A stretch of 64,000 nt of DNA from JAEXOD01 sp043805435. GTDB taxonomy: Bacteria > Bacteroidota > Ignavibacteria > Ignavibacteriales > Melioribacteraceae. The notes beneath the pieces were generated by a model that worked only from the letters and a program-made list of their open reading frames with translations, searched no databases and had not been told where the DNA came from. The stretch covers positions 5,680 through 69,679 of the forward strand of contig JAZDHY010000090.1 in the NCBI GenBank assembly GCA_043805435.1, written 5' to 3'. This document shows positions 52,659-62,032 of the stretch, one piece after another. Made by a program: the position numbers and the translations under genes. Numbering within the stretch: position 1 is the first letter of the stretch; every line of letters starts with the position of its first letter.

Positions 52659-53051
52659 ATGCCTGAAAACGATAAACCACAAATCGGCTCGCTTGGTTGG
52701 GTCGATTTAACAGTAGAAAATGCCGATAAAATTATGACATTTTACAAAAGTGTTGTTGGCTGGGAAGTTGAAAAATTTAATATGGGCGATTATGACGATT
52801 ATATATTAAAAATGCCCGGAACAAACATACCCGTTGCCGGAATTTGTAATGCAAAAGGAGGAAACAAAGATTTACCTCCGGTTTGGTTAAATTATTTTAC
52901 CGTTAAAGATGTCGATTTTTCAGCAGATGAATGTGTAAAAATGGGTGGGTCTTTAATTGTACCGCCTAAAATGATGAGCGAATACGGCCGGTTTTGTGTA
53001 ATTAAAGATCCTGCCGGTGTTATTTGCGCTCTTTTTACTCCTACTATCTAA
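52659..53051 (+). CDS. VOC-family (glyoxalase/dioxygenase-fold) protein
   Basis: A 130-residue protein with one vicinal-oxygen-chelate module: GSLGWVDLTVENADKIMTFY followed by KSVVGWEVEKFNMGDYDDY at the start and GRFCVIKDPAGVICALFTP at the end. Members include glyoxalases, fosfomycin-resistance enzymes and binding proteins; the substrate cannot be told. A GGAAAG site precedes the ATG. Confidence 0.87.
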   Translation: MPENDKPQIGSLGWVDLTVENADKIMTFYKSVVGWEVEKFNMGDYDDYILKMPGTNIPVAGICNAKGGNKDLPPVWLNYFTVKDVDFSADECVKMGGSLIVPPKMMSEYGRFCVIKDPAGVICALFTPTI

Positions 53052-53139
53052 AATTATTTATATACTATTATAAATAGTGATTGACTTTTTTAATATTTTA
53101 GATTAAATTTAAAATCCTATTTGAAAAAATAGGCACTAT

Positions 53140-53229
53140 GGAGAGTTGGCAGAGCGGTTGAATGCGGCGGTCTTGAAAACCGTTAAGGGTGTAAGCCCTT
53201 CCGGGGTTCGAATCCCTGACTCTCCGCCA
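53140..53229 (+). tRNA. tRNA-Ser, anticodon TGA
   Basis: A 90-base class II tRNA. The acceptor GGAGAGT pairs with ACTCTCC before GCCA (CCA is encoded). The anticodon loop is CTTGAAA with TGA at 34-36 in a GCGGT/ACCGT stem. The long variable arm AAGGGTGTAAGCCCTT is diagnostic of serine. The T loop is GGTTCGAATCC. A terminator follows directly. Confidence 0.97.
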
Positions 53230-53234
53230 TAGTT

Positions 53235-53265
53235 AAAAAGCTGTTCATTTGAACAGCTTTTTTTG
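53235..53265 (+). terminator. Terminator after tRNA-Ser
   Basis: AAAAAGCTGTTC, loop ATTT, GAACAGC followed by seven T. A strong symmetric hairpin. Confidence 0.92.
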
Positions 53266-53550
53266 TTTGCATAATTAATTTAGCTTGACATTATAGTAAA
53301 GCTAGAGAATGTTTTGCCAAATCGATTCGAAATTAATACATCTTTTTATTATAATTGATAAAGCAAAATAAATTATTTCAAATATTACATATCTATTATA
53401 ACATAAGTTTTGGTTAGTTATTTTTAGCGTAATATTTTTCGCCCTTGATCATTTTTTTCCTAATCTTTAAATTCCTTTATTAATTAACAGGTTTACATTT
53501 ATAACGTTAGTGTCTGGTATTACTATCCTATTTAAATAAATATTTGCTTT
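53266..53550. other. Intergenic, no gene seen
   Basis: AT-rich sequence between the tRNA terminator and the dyad ahead of the marR-type gene. No frame, no recognisable RNA. Confidence 0.5.
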
Positions 53551-53583
53551 TTGTTGTCGTGTATATTATATTTACGACAACAA
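53551..53583. promoter_or_regulatory. Dyad TTGTTGTCGT-N13-ACGACAACAA ahead of the MarR-type gene
   Basis: A perfect 10-bp inverted repeat (53551-53560 and 53574-53583) with an AT-rich 13-base centre containing TATATTATATTT. It lies about 170 bp before the regulator start, with no T tract, so it looks more like a protein-binding site than a terminator. Confidence 0.45.
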
Positions 53584-53751
53584 TATATTGGTTTCCGAGA
53601 TAAAACAGTTTAATCTCACTCTAAAAATGTAAAAACGGTTTAATATTAATATTTGTAAATCAAATTGAATTTTTAGTAAAAACACGAATTTCATATTTGC
53701 ATAAAAATAATACGTAAAACTTAAATATTAATATCACAATTAAGGAATGTA

Positions 53752-54219
53752 ATGATAGAAGAAGCTGTTTTTTTCGAAACCAGCCCTGAAGATAGTTCCG
53801 GTTATTTGCTATGGCAAATTACTATGTTATGGCAACGGAAGATTAAACACGAACTAGATAATATTAATCTCACGCACACACAATTTGTTCTTCTTGCCAC
53901 AACAGCTTGGCTTTCTAAAAGCAATAAAGTAATAACTCAAATTGATGTTGCAAATAAAAGCAAAACAGATAGAATGATGGTTTCAAAAGTATTACGAAAT
54001 TTACAGTCTAAAGGATATTTAGATCGTACGGAACACACAACAGATACAAGAGCAAAGAATTTATCATTAACCATTAAGGGAAATAAAATTCTTAATCTAG
54101 CTCTTAAAATTGTTAAAAAGGTTGATGATGATTTTTTTTCTGTACTCGAGCCTAAGGTACAGCCTTTTAATACATACTTGTTGGAATTAATGCACAAAAA
54201 CGAGCAATATCCCCAATAA
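53752..54219 (+). CDS. MarR-family transcriptional regulator
   Basis: A 155-residue winged-helix regulator. LWQITMLWQRKIKHELDNIN is the first dimerisation helix, then NLTHTQFVLLATTAWL, the recognition region QIDVANKSKTDRMMVSKVLR and the wing KGYLDRTEHTTDTRAKNLSL (the DXR motif). MarR regulators usually respond to small phenolic or oxidising ligands and control a neighbouring gene; the nitroreductase 93 bp downstream is the natural candidate. Confidence 0.9.
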   Translation: MIEEAVFFETSPEDSSGYLLWQITMLWQRKIKHELDNINLTHTQFVLLATTAWLSKSNKVITQIDVANKSKTDRMMVSKVLRNLQSKGYLDRTEHTTDTRAKNLSLTIKGNKILNLALKIVKKVDDDFFSVLEPKVQPFNTYLLELMHKNEQYPQ

Positions 54220-54312
54220 AGAAAAAGGATACAAAAATTTCGCCAAGATAGGCAAAGGAATTATTGACAATTAGTTGAATACAAATATAATACAATCAAA
54301 GAAGGTGAATAT

Positions 54313-54951
54313 ATGATGGAACAAATAACGCTAAAAAAAACAATATTAGATGTGATCGAACAAAGAAAATCCATCCGAAATTTTACAAATGAAAAACTAC
54401 TAATCGAGGACGTAAATAATATTATTAAATCAGCTATTTATGCCCCATATGGCGGAGCGACAGGAATTGCACTAAAAGAAATAAGAAAAATATTTATCTT
54501 TACTCGGGAGACGGGAAAATTAAAAAAAGCTCAGGAATTAATTTATTCAGATATTCGCAAAAGTGCAAAAGCAATAAAGTTTCTTTCTTTTTTTATGAGG
54601 AAAATGAAGCCCTTTTCAAAAAGACTAAACACTTTATCAAAAGCAGGGATACCGGCATTAGATGAAGCCTCATGTTTTATTGTTATTGCTGAAAAAAAAG
54701 GATTTCCCTCTATCGAAAAGCAATCAATTGCTCATGCAATGCAAAATATGTGGCTTGCCGCCACATCAATGAACATTGGATTTTCTTTAATTTCGGCAAC
54801 TGGGATGATGGTAAAAAACAAGGAATTTGTAAATTTATTAGGTCTTCCTTATGGCGAATATGAAATTGATGGCTGTGTTATTGGAATTCCAAAAAGCATC
54901 CAAGTAAGAAAAAGAGAAATCAATACAGATGATTTTGTAACATGGATATAA
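54313..54951 (+). CDS. Nitroreductase-family flavoprotein
   Basis: A 212-residue protein. VIEQRKSIRNFTNEKLLIED is the FMN-binding RRSIR-type start, and AMQNMWLAATSMNIGFSLIS and LLGLPYGEYEIDGCVIGIPK are typical later motifs. These enzymes use NAD(P)H to reduce nitro or quinone compounds. An AAGGTGA site precedes the start (two ATGs in tandem, 54313 and 54316). It is probably controlled by the adjacent MarR-type protein. Confidence 0.88.
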   Translation: MMEQITLKKTILDVIEQRKSIRNFTNEKLLIEDVNNIIKSAIYAPYGGATGIALKEIRKIFIFTRETGKLKKAQELIYSDIRKSAKAIKFLSFFMRKMKPFSKRLNTLSKAGIPALDEASCFIVIAEKKGFPSIEKQSIAHAMQNMWLAATSMNIGFSLISATGMMVKNKEFVNLLGLPYGEYEIDGCVIGIPKSIQVRKREINTDDFVTWI

Positions 54952-55213
54952 CAAGAGTATTATGGTATTTGCGACTTATAATATTAAAATAGTTATAATT
55001 TCCAGCCATCATATAAAAATTTAAATATAAAAATAGTTTTTTTTGTAATAATTAAAATATGGGCAATTAATTATGCACAATAAGATTTAGGCCTTTTTCA
55101 CCCTAAATCACCCTATTCCCCACTGTTACAACCATATATGGAGACTTTTTGGAGACATTTTATAGGAAACAATTAATTAATAATAGTTATCGCTTTATTT
55201 TGACTAAATAAAA

Positions 55214-55326
55214 TCAATTAATTAAAACATACTCCATAAAAGCTTGCAATTGTTCCACTACTTTGGGGAAAGAAGGTTCTGTTGCTAAATTATTTCTTGT
55301 TATAAATGCCGTCCATTGAGTTTGTT
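55214..55326 (-). pseudogene. C-terminal remnant of an AbiEii-type toxin
   Basis: Directly after the antitoxin stop, the minus strand in another frame reads GYTIKQTQWTAFITRNNLAT followed by EPSFPKVVEQLQAFMEYV and stops at 55214. This is the usual end of AbiEii nucleotidyltransferases (W..F......F..V...I..F). All upstream toxin sequence, including the catalytic core, is missing, so a deletion joined the antitoxin end to the toxin end. Confidence 0.7.
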
Positions 55327-55920
55327 TTATAGTATAACCTTTATTACAGGTTCTATTTTTCCTCTAACACCACAAATATCCGCATATTCAAGCAGATTGG
55401 GAATAGTCCTCCGGCCGTTGTTCCTTAGATATTCTTTGAGTGATTCAATAGCAACATCTTCGCCAAGTTTATTAATATAGCGAAAAAGGTCACAGACAGT
55501 TTTCTCTTTATTATAAATTTTAACTTGCCCACTATTTGTGGTTATAATTTCAATGCCGGATTCATAAAGCCTTTTTGTAAAATAATAAACGCGCAAAGGT
55601 GGATATTTAATTACAAATTTATCAGTATTGCTTGGAACCGCAACATATACATCCTGTGGGTTAAATGATGTAAGCTCATAATATGAAGCCGCTGATAGAA
55701 GGCACACAACAGCTTTTTTATTTGCATTACATATATCAGCAAAGCTGCTGTGTTCATCCCATTGATAATCTATTAGTTTATAAAGTCCGGGTTTAACTTT
55801 GTGTATTATCTCCGACTCAACAGCTTGCGCTATATTGCGAGTACTGATACCAGCTTTTTTTAGCTCAAACATACGTGCATAGCCGTTATTTTCTTGAAAT
55901 ATTCGTACTATTTTATTCAT
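55327..55920 (-). CDS. AbiEi-family antitoxin (orphan)
   Basis: A 197-residue protein with the N-terminal winged helix of AbiEi (GYARMFELKKAGISTRNIAQ, then VESEIIHKVKPGLYKL) and the body domain (AVVCLLSAASYYELTSFNPQ, KTVCDLFRYINKLGEDVAIE, the latter the conserved KTVCDLFR block). The protein appears complete, but its last residues (IEPVIKVIL) run into the toxin remnant. As the toxin is gone, the antitoxin may survive as a repressor or as protection against related toxins, such as the one at 24322. A perfect inverted repeat lies 20 bp before the start. Confidence 0.87.
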   Translation of the reverse strand: MNKIVRIFQENNGYARMFELKKAGISTRNIAQAVESEIIHKVKPGLYKLIDYQWDEHSSFADICNANKKAVVCLLSAASYYELTSFNPQDVYVAVPSNTDKFVIKYPPLRVYYFTKRLYESGIEIITTNSGQVKIYNKEKTVCDLFRYINKLGEDVAIESLKEYLRNNGRRTIPNLLEYADICGVRGKIEPVIKVIL

Positions 55921-55940
55921 TTGCTTTATTCCGTTTCGAT

Positions 55941-55971
55941 TTCAAGGTAAAAATAACAAATTTACCTTGAA
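55941..55971. promoter_or_regulatory. Perfect inverted repeat, likely AbiEi operator
   Basis: TTCAAGGTAAA (55941-55951), nine bases, TTTACCTTGAA (55961-55971). It sits 20 bp upstream of the antitoxin start, over the expected promoter. AbiEi antitoxins are known to repress their own promoter by binding inverted repeats. Confidence 0.75.
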
Positions 55972-56353
55972 TTAGAAACAAAAAAATAATAAATCAACTG
56001 TTTTATTTGCCGCCTAAATGTAACATGTTTAGCGACTTGTTATAACAAAGGGTACTAATTAAAAATATTTAAATATTTCATAAATTGGGATTAAATAAAT
56101 AATCACCATTGAGCATAATTCAATTGACCGCCCTAATTAGACTAATTGGGTTTATTATCTGCAATATCATCAGTCATAAACATTATGTTTTATAATTATT
56201 TTTGCATTTACGGTGATTAATAATTAATTTTGAGAGGAAAATATACTTTAATGTTTTTCCAGATTGGCATTTTTGCCAACATGGGATATAATCACTCATT
56301 TTCCGCAAATATGCACAGACATAAATACAAAAGACAAATAAAATGAGATAACG
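55972..56353. other. Intergenic, no gene seen
   Basis: It contains a short hairpin (TTGGCA/TGCCAA near 56264-56280) without a T tract and otherwise AT-rich text. No frame recognised. Confidence 0.5.
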
Positions 56354-57526
56354 ATGAAAAACAAATTATTATTACCGCTTCTATTTATTTTTTTCTGTTT
56401 TTTTAATTTCAACTATATAACAGCTCAAAATAATGAAACAAAAAATGAAGAAACAATTTTTGTTTTTGGCGGAGATATTAATTTAAAATTTGTTCAATAT
56501 GTAACCGATTTGACTAATAAGCAAAATCCAAAAATCTGTTATCTGCCAACTGCTGCAGCTGACCATCAGGACAATATAAAATTTTGGGAAAGTATTTGCA
56601 AAAGAATAGGAATAGATACACTTATTCTAAAAGTATGGGTCAGCTCTTCCCCAACAAACAGATCTTTTGAAGAGATTTTGCTTAATGCGGACGCTATTGT
56701 AGTTGGCGGCGGAAATACTTTAAATATGCTTGGCATTTGGAAGTACCAGGGAATCGATTCCGTTCTTTATAAAGCATTAAAAAAAGGGATAATTTTAGCA
56801 GGAGGAAGTGCCGGTTCTATATGCTGGTTTCAAAATGGGATAAGCGATTCTCGTCCTGTAAACTTAAGTCTGGTTGATGGATTTGGGTATCTTCCTTACA
56901 GTAATTGTCCTCATTATTCAGAGAAAAATAGAAAACAGCTATATCACCAAATGATAACAGACAAAAAAATCTCTTCCGGATATGCATGTGACGAGCTTGC
57001 AGGTATCCTTTTCAAAAACGGAGCTGCCTTTGAGTTTGTTAGTCAAAGTGATAATCATAATTCATATTTTGTTGAAGTAAAAAATGGTACTTTACAGACA
57101 AAAAAAATGGAATCGAAAATTCTCCTTAAAAAGGATGCTCTTTTGGAAAATGATTACACAACTTTATCTGTAAAAAAGAAAATAAACGAAGTTTTGGAAG
57201 CTGATAATAATATAACTCCTTTAAATGCCTATATTGCAACAACAAAAAAATTACGCTTAAGCAAAGATAGTTTAAGCCAAAGTGAGCGGGATAAAGTTTT
57301 AAACATTTCAATAGAAAAGATATTTGTAAATGATAAATTGGCGGGAGTAGTAAATAACGCCTATAAGAATTATTACGGATTATACTATTTTTATAATTGT
57401 AATGGAACTTGGGAGCCTTTGGGTGAAGATGTTGGCGGCGAAACATTATTTGAAAGCGAAATAACATTCCGTGAAAAAGCTAAGATAATGATTGAAAGAG
57501 CACAAAAACAATTAAACTGCCGCTAA
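56354..57526 (+). CDS. Secreted S51-family peptidase (cyanophycinase/peptidase E-like)
   Basis: A 390-residue protein with a signal peptide (LLLPLLFIFFCFFNFNYITA). The S51 core follows: FVFGGDIN, YLPTAAADH, ADAIVVGGGNTLNML, then GGSAGSICWF with the serine nucleophile S152, and the HNSYFVEV strand. Family members cleave isoaspartyl or Asp-X peptides, or cyanophycin. The C-terminal ~150 residues have no clear family match. It lies 54 bp before the deacetylase gene. Confidence 0.85.
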   Translation: MKNKLLLPLLFIFFCFFNFNYITAQNNETKNEETIFVFGGDINLKFVQYVTDLTNKQNPKICYLPTAAADHQDNIKFWESICKRIGIDTLILKVWVSSSPTNRSFEEILLNADAIVVGGGNTLNMLGIWKYQGIDSVLYKALKKGIILAGGSAGSICWFQNGISDSRPVNLSLVDGFGYLPYSNCPHYSEKNRKQLYHQMITDKKISSGYACDELAGILFKNGAAFEFVSQSDNHNSYFVEVKNGTLQTKKMESKILLKKDALLENDYTTLSVKKKINEVLEADNNITPLNAYIATTKKLRLSKDSLSQSERDKVLNISIEKIFVNDKLAGVVNNAYKNYYGLYYFYNCNGTWEPLGEDVGGETLFESEITFREKAKIMIERAQKQLNCR

Positions 57527-57580
57527 CAGCTTTTATTGTTAAGGCGTACTTTAATTTAAAATGAAATAATAGGAAAAATT

Positions 57581-58516
57581 ATGATTAAAATAATTATAAA
57601 AAAGTTTCAATTATTAGCGGTTATATTAATAATATTAAATAGTAATCTCTATTCGCAACAAAAATCGTCTTTATGTTTTACTTTTGATGACGGAAGTTCA
57701 AAAGACGTAGCGGGTTATGATTACCTTGAATGGAATAAGATGATTTTGGATAATTTAAGCAACAATAATTTACAAGCAATTTTATACGTATGCGGAAATG
57801 GACTGGATAATATTAAAGGTAAAAAAATATTAAACAACTGGGATAATGCCGGCCATTTGATTGCAAATCATACCTACAGTCATTTAAATTATAACAACCA
57901 TGCTGTTAATTACAAGTTGTATAAAGCGGATATTTTAAAATGTGATTCCTTAATAAAAAATTATAAAAATTATTCAAAATTATTTCGGGCACCGTTTCTA
58001 AAAAATGGTAATACAATTGAAAAAAGAGATTCACTGATTAGTTACTTAAAACATATAAAATATAAAAACGGTTATGTAACAATAGATGCTTCGGATTGGT
58101 ACTTTAATTCTGAATTAATAAAATTTATAAAAAATCACCCACACCAAAGCGTAGAAAAATATAAACTAGCTTATATATCGCATTTGCTAAACAGAGCAAA
58201 ATATTATGACGATTTAGCATTTGAGCTGTTTGGAAGAAAAGTTAAACATAGTATATTATTACATCATAATCTAACTTCCGCATTATTTTTAGGTGATTTA
58301 ATTACGGCTTTTAAGGAAAACGGATGGAGTTTAATAAATGCCCATGAAGCATTAACTGATGAAATCTATAACAGAGACATTAAAACAATGCCGGCCGGTG
58401 AAAGTATAATTTGGAGTGCCGCAAAAGAATCCGGGAAATATGATAACCTATTGAGATACCCTGCCGAAGATAGCATATATGAAGAAAGTAAGTTAAAAGA
58501 ATTTGGGTTATTGTAA
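57581..58516 (+). CDS. Secreted polysaccharide deacetylase (NodB-fold)
   Basis: A 311-residue protein with a signal peptide (LLAVILIILNSNLYSQQ). The catalytic motifs of carbohydrate esterase family 4 are in order: CFTFDDGSS, NHTYSHLNY (the metal-binding His pair) and LFRAPFLKNG. It removes acetyl groups from an amino-sugar polymer; the target (peptidoglycan, chitin or an exopolysaccharide) is unknown. A GGAAAA site precedes the ATG. Confidence 0.88.
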   Translation: MIKIIIKKFQLLAVILIILNSNLYSQQKSSLCFTFDDGSSKDVAGYDYLEWNKMILDNLSNNNLQAILYVCGNGLDNIKGKKILNNWDNAGHLIANHTYSHLNYNNHAVNYKLYKADILKCDSLIKNYKNYSKLFRAPFLKNGNTIEKRDSLISYLKHIKYKNGYVTIDASDWYFNSELIKFIKNHPHQSVEKYKLAYISHLLNRAKYYDDLAFELFGRKVKHSILLHHNLTSALFLGDLITAFKENGWSLINAHEALTDEIYNRDIKTMPAGESIIWSAAKESGKYDNLLRYPAEDSIYEESKLKEFGLL

Positions 58517-58905
58517 AATAAAGTCTAACTATTAAATCAATCCGATGATTGTTCCAATGCTGTCAATTTGCAGGAAGAAAAACGAAAATCCCCTAACAAA
58601 TTATTGTTCAATCGTTGTAATGAAAGCACCTTGATGTGTTTATTGTACAGCAATCTAATTGGATGAATATTACAGATACATAAGTCTCTGAAAATGAGTT
58701 TCGCCTTATCGATTAATATGGCAGCGTAAATATTGGGAGCCATGAATTATTACGTAAGGTATTCCAAATCTATTCGTTTTGTTTTAGCAGCAAATTTTTC
58801 GTTTTTTCAGCAATACTTTTATTATATTCCCAATTATTGATTTTATGTTAATTTTGGAATAACTTACAAAGATAATTTATATTAATAACAAACGAGAGCT
58901 GAACA
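58517..58905. other. Intergenic, no supported gene
   Basis: A minus-strand frame (58537-58743, 68 codons) exists but has no ribosome site, no recognised similarity and unusual composition, so I do not call it. An ACGAGAGCTG tract before 58906 is the ribosome site of the next gene. Confidence 0.45.
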
Positions 58906-61869
58906 ATGACTAAACTATATATATTCATTTTTCTGGTTTTATGCTCTTTGACTGTTTTTTCGCAGTCTAATACCAAAATTGATTTTAGATTAAACGAAAT
59001 AATAAATAAACGAACAATCCTGACAGAATCAAATCCAAATAAAATTTTTACTTCCGAACAAAACGATGTTACTTTATACCAAGTAATAATCTACTCGGAT
59101 AATAATAGTGAATTAATAAAAACAGGGCTTAATATAAACTCTACCATTCCCGGTTATGCAACGGCAAGATTAACTACTGACGAGATTTATAGAGCCGCAG
59201 ATCTAAATTATGTAAAATATATCAGCCTGCCCGAAATTTTATCTTTAGATAACGATATTGCTTCTTCACTTTCGGGGGCTAATTTATTGCACTCAGGTTA
59301 TGTAAATGGCACTGCCTATACCGGCCAAAGTGTTTTATTATGTATAATTGATACCGGAATAGACTGGAAACATCCCGATTTTAGAGGCGAGGATGACCAA
59401 ACGTTAAGCCGAATTGTATACATATGGGATCAAACAGCAACCGATGATGTTATGACACAAACGCCGGCCGAAAGACACGCGGGTGGATTTAGCAGCCTTA
59501 CATACGGTGTTGAATATTCTAAAATGCAAATTGAAGATGAGCTTGATGGAACTCCCGCCGGTTTTGTATTGGAAGCCGATATAAACGGACACGGTACACA
59601 TGTAGCGGGTATTGCTGCCGGAAACGGAAAAGCCCTGACTAATTTAAAATATAAAGGAATTGCTCCACAAGCCGATATCCTTTTTGTTAAAGCAGGAGAC
59701 GGCTCGTTTTCATCTTCAAATATTATTGACGCTTTAAGTTATGCCGGATTATTAGCAGACGAATTAAATAAACCGCTTGTTGTTAATATGAGTCTTGGGG
59801 GACATTCAAACGCACATGACGGAACATCGGCACAGGATATTGCAGTAAACACATTAAGCGGAAATAAAAAGGTTGTTGTTGTTTCCGCCGGTAACGATGG
59901 AAGTACCAATATACATTTTACGGGTAATGTAACCCCTTTAACTTTTTCTACAATTAACTTTACTATTGGGTCGTACACACCAAAAAGCGGACAGGGGAAT
60001 GATTACGCGGGCTTTGACATTTGGTTGAATAATTCCGCTGATGTAAACGTTGAAATAACTTCGCCAAACAATTATACCGCTTTACAGAATAACAATTCAA
60101 GCGGTACTACACAAACAAACGACGGCTCTATTTATATTAATAATAACGATGACCCAAATAATAACGACAGACGTGTTTATATTACTATTGTAGATAACGA
60201 TGCTGCTTATCCCCCCGCAATAGGAACATGGGCAATAAAAATTACCAACAATACAGCTAATCCCTACAGCTATCATGGCTGGCTTTTTGTTAAATCAATG
60301 AGTGTAACCGGGTTTAATGGAAATTCCACATATACCGTTGGTTCACCCGGAGTTGCATCGGACGCAATAACGGTAGGTTCGTATGCTTACAAGTGGAGTT
60401 GGATGTCAAGTAATAACAGTTTTTGGTACGGTGGTACTTCATACGGAATTGATAAAATTTCCTCATTTAGCAGCATTGGGCCCAGAAGAGACGAAGTTCA
60501 AAAGCCCGATATTACAGCTTTAGGACAATATATAATTTCAACTACATCTTCAAATTATACTCCAAGCACCGATGCTATTGTTGTAAACGGATTGTACCAT
60601 AAAAATCAAGGGACAAGTATGTCAGCACCTGTTGTTACAGGCAGCGCGGCTCTATTATTTCAGCAAAATTCAAATTACACCGATGTGGAGATCAAATCAT
60701 TATTAACCTCTTATGCAAATACTGATGCGGAAACAGGTATTGTTCCTAATTATACATGGGGTTACGGAAAGCTAAATATATTCAAATCGTTAATAAAAGG
60801 CGTTAATATATCGTATCCGTCATTTTTTGACCTGTTAAAATATGACACTTGGACAAACGATACTTATGTTTCTGTTGGGAACACTCAAAAAATGGCTGTA
60901 AAAATTACTCCTGCCAATTCAGGAACTTTAAGTGGAATTACATTTTGTACAGCCCAAAGCCCGATAAACTTTACGGGAAATTTATACGCCGAATTATGGT
61001 CCGATAATGCCGGACTTCCCGGTTCGAAATTAGGAAGTACGGTATTAATGGCAAGTACCGGCGTTTCACCATATTCATGGAACTACATAAATATGGAATC
61101 GGCAAATGTTAATGTTACTTCCGGTAATAATTATCACATTTTACTTTATTTTACGGAAGGAAACAACACTTATTTTAAGGCCAATAATACAGGTTCTTAT
61201 TTAAGAAGTAGTTTTTTTTCAGGAGGTTCTTGGTCTCAGGTTACATACGATTGGCGAATTCAAGGAATTGTTACACCATCAAATTCCGCACTTCCAATAG
61301 AACTTGTTTTATTTACCGGTTATGCCAAAGAAAATTTAGTGGAATTAAATTGGGTAACGGCAAGCGAAATTAACAACTATGGTTTTGACATTGAAAAAGC
61401 TGTAATTAGTGATGAGATATTGGGTATGAGTTTTAAAAAGATTGGTTTTATTGAAGGGTACGGAAACAGTAATTCGACAAAAGAATATTCTTTTATTGAA
61501 AATTCGGTTGATGTTGGAAAATACTTGTACAGGTTAAAACAGATTGACAAAGATGGTTTATTTAAGTATTCCGATGCGGTTGAAATTAATGTTTCTTCTG
61601 CTCCAAAAGATTTTGCTGTTTTGCAAAATTATCCAAACCCCTTTAACCCAAGCACAACAATTAATTTTAGTTTACCGCAAAAGGAATTTGTAACATTAAA
61701 AATATTTGATGTTTTGGGCAACGAAGTTGCTAATTTAGTTAACGAGGAATTACAAGCCGGGAGTTATAATAAAGAATGGAACCCTACAGGATTAGCAAGC
61801 GGTATATATTTTTACAGATTACAAACCGGACAATTTAGCAAAACACGCAAGATGAATTATTTGAAGTAA
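58906..61869 (+). CDS. Secreted subtilisin-family serine peptidase with T9SS sorting domain
   Basis: A 987-residue protein: signal peptide (FIFLVLCSLTVFSQS), a short propeptide-like region, S8 catalytic domain with D149 (LCIIDTGIDWKHPDF), H229 (NGHGTHVAGIAAGNG) and S571 (GTSMSAPVVTGSAALL), with a beta-rich insert (about 350-480), a further beta domain (about 640-790), and a T9SS tail beginning NYPNPFNPSTTINF. All three catalytic residues are present. It would be exported, sorted to the surface by T9SS and degrade extracellular protein. The tail is nearly identical at DNA level to that of the next gene. Confidence 0.93.
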   Translation: MTKLYIFIFLVLCSLTVFSQSNTKIDFRLNEIINKRTILTESNPNKIFTSEQNDVTLYQVIIYSDNNSELIKTGLNINSTIPGYATARLTTDEIYRAADLNYVKYISLPEILSLDNDIASSLSGANLLHSGYVNGTAYTGQSVLLCIIDTGIDWKHPDFRGEDDQTLSRIVYIWDQTATDDVMTQTPAERHAGGFSSLTYGVEYSKMQIEDELDGTPAGFVLEADINGHGTHVAGIAAGNGKALTNLKYKGIAPQADILFVKAGDGSFSSSNIIDALSYAGLLADELNKPLVVNMSLGGHSNAHDGTSAQDIAVNTLSGNKKVVVVSAGNDGSTNIHFTGNVTPLTFSTINFTIGSYTPKSGQGNDYAGFDIWLNNSADVNVEITSPNNYTALQNNNSSGTTQTNDGSIYINNNDDPNNNDRRVYITIVDNDAAYPPAIGTWAIKITNNTANPYSYHGWLFVKSMSVTGFNGNSTYTVGSPGVASDAITVGSYAYKWSWMSSNNSFWYGGTSYGIDKISSFSSIGPRRDEVQKPDITALGQYIISTTSSNYTPSTDAIVVNGLYHKNQGTSMSAPVVTGSAALLFQQNSNYTDVEIKSLLTSYANTDAETGIVPNYTWGYGKLNIFKSLIKGVNISYPSFFDLLKYDTWTNDTYVSVGNTQKMAVKITPANSGTLSGITFCTAQSPINFTGNLYAELWSDNAGLPGSKLGSTVLMASTGVSPYSWNYINMESANVNVTSGNNYHILLYFTEGNNTYFKANNTGSYLRSSFFSGGSWSQVTYDWRIQGIVTPSNSALPIELVLFTGYAKENLVELNWVTASEINNYGFDIEKAVISDEILGMSFKKIGFIEGYGNSNSTKEYSFIENSVDVGKYLYRLKQIDKDGLFKYSDAVEINVSSAPKDFAVLQNYPNPFNPSTTINFSLPQKEFVTLKIFDVLGNEVANLVNEELQAGSYNKEWNPTGLASGIYFYRLQTGQFSKTRKMNYLK

Positions 61870-62032
61870 ATTAAAATTTGGTATAACGCAATTTGGATTT
61901 GTTTTTTTACCCAAAAATAATATTAATGTTGAGGACAATTATTAAATATATTACTTATATTACAACTTAATAATTAGATTTTTTTTCTATGATTAATTAT
62001 GTAGTAATATTTAAGTTATTATTTTCTTAAAG

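Noticed and set aside
53140..53583. tRNA-Ser as an integration site
   Set aside because: No integrase gene and no repeated tRNA 3' end were found within the window.
58537..58743. Minus-strand frame of 68 codons between the deacetylase and subtilase genes
   Set aside because: No ribosome site, no recognisable motif and odd composition; possible but unsupported.
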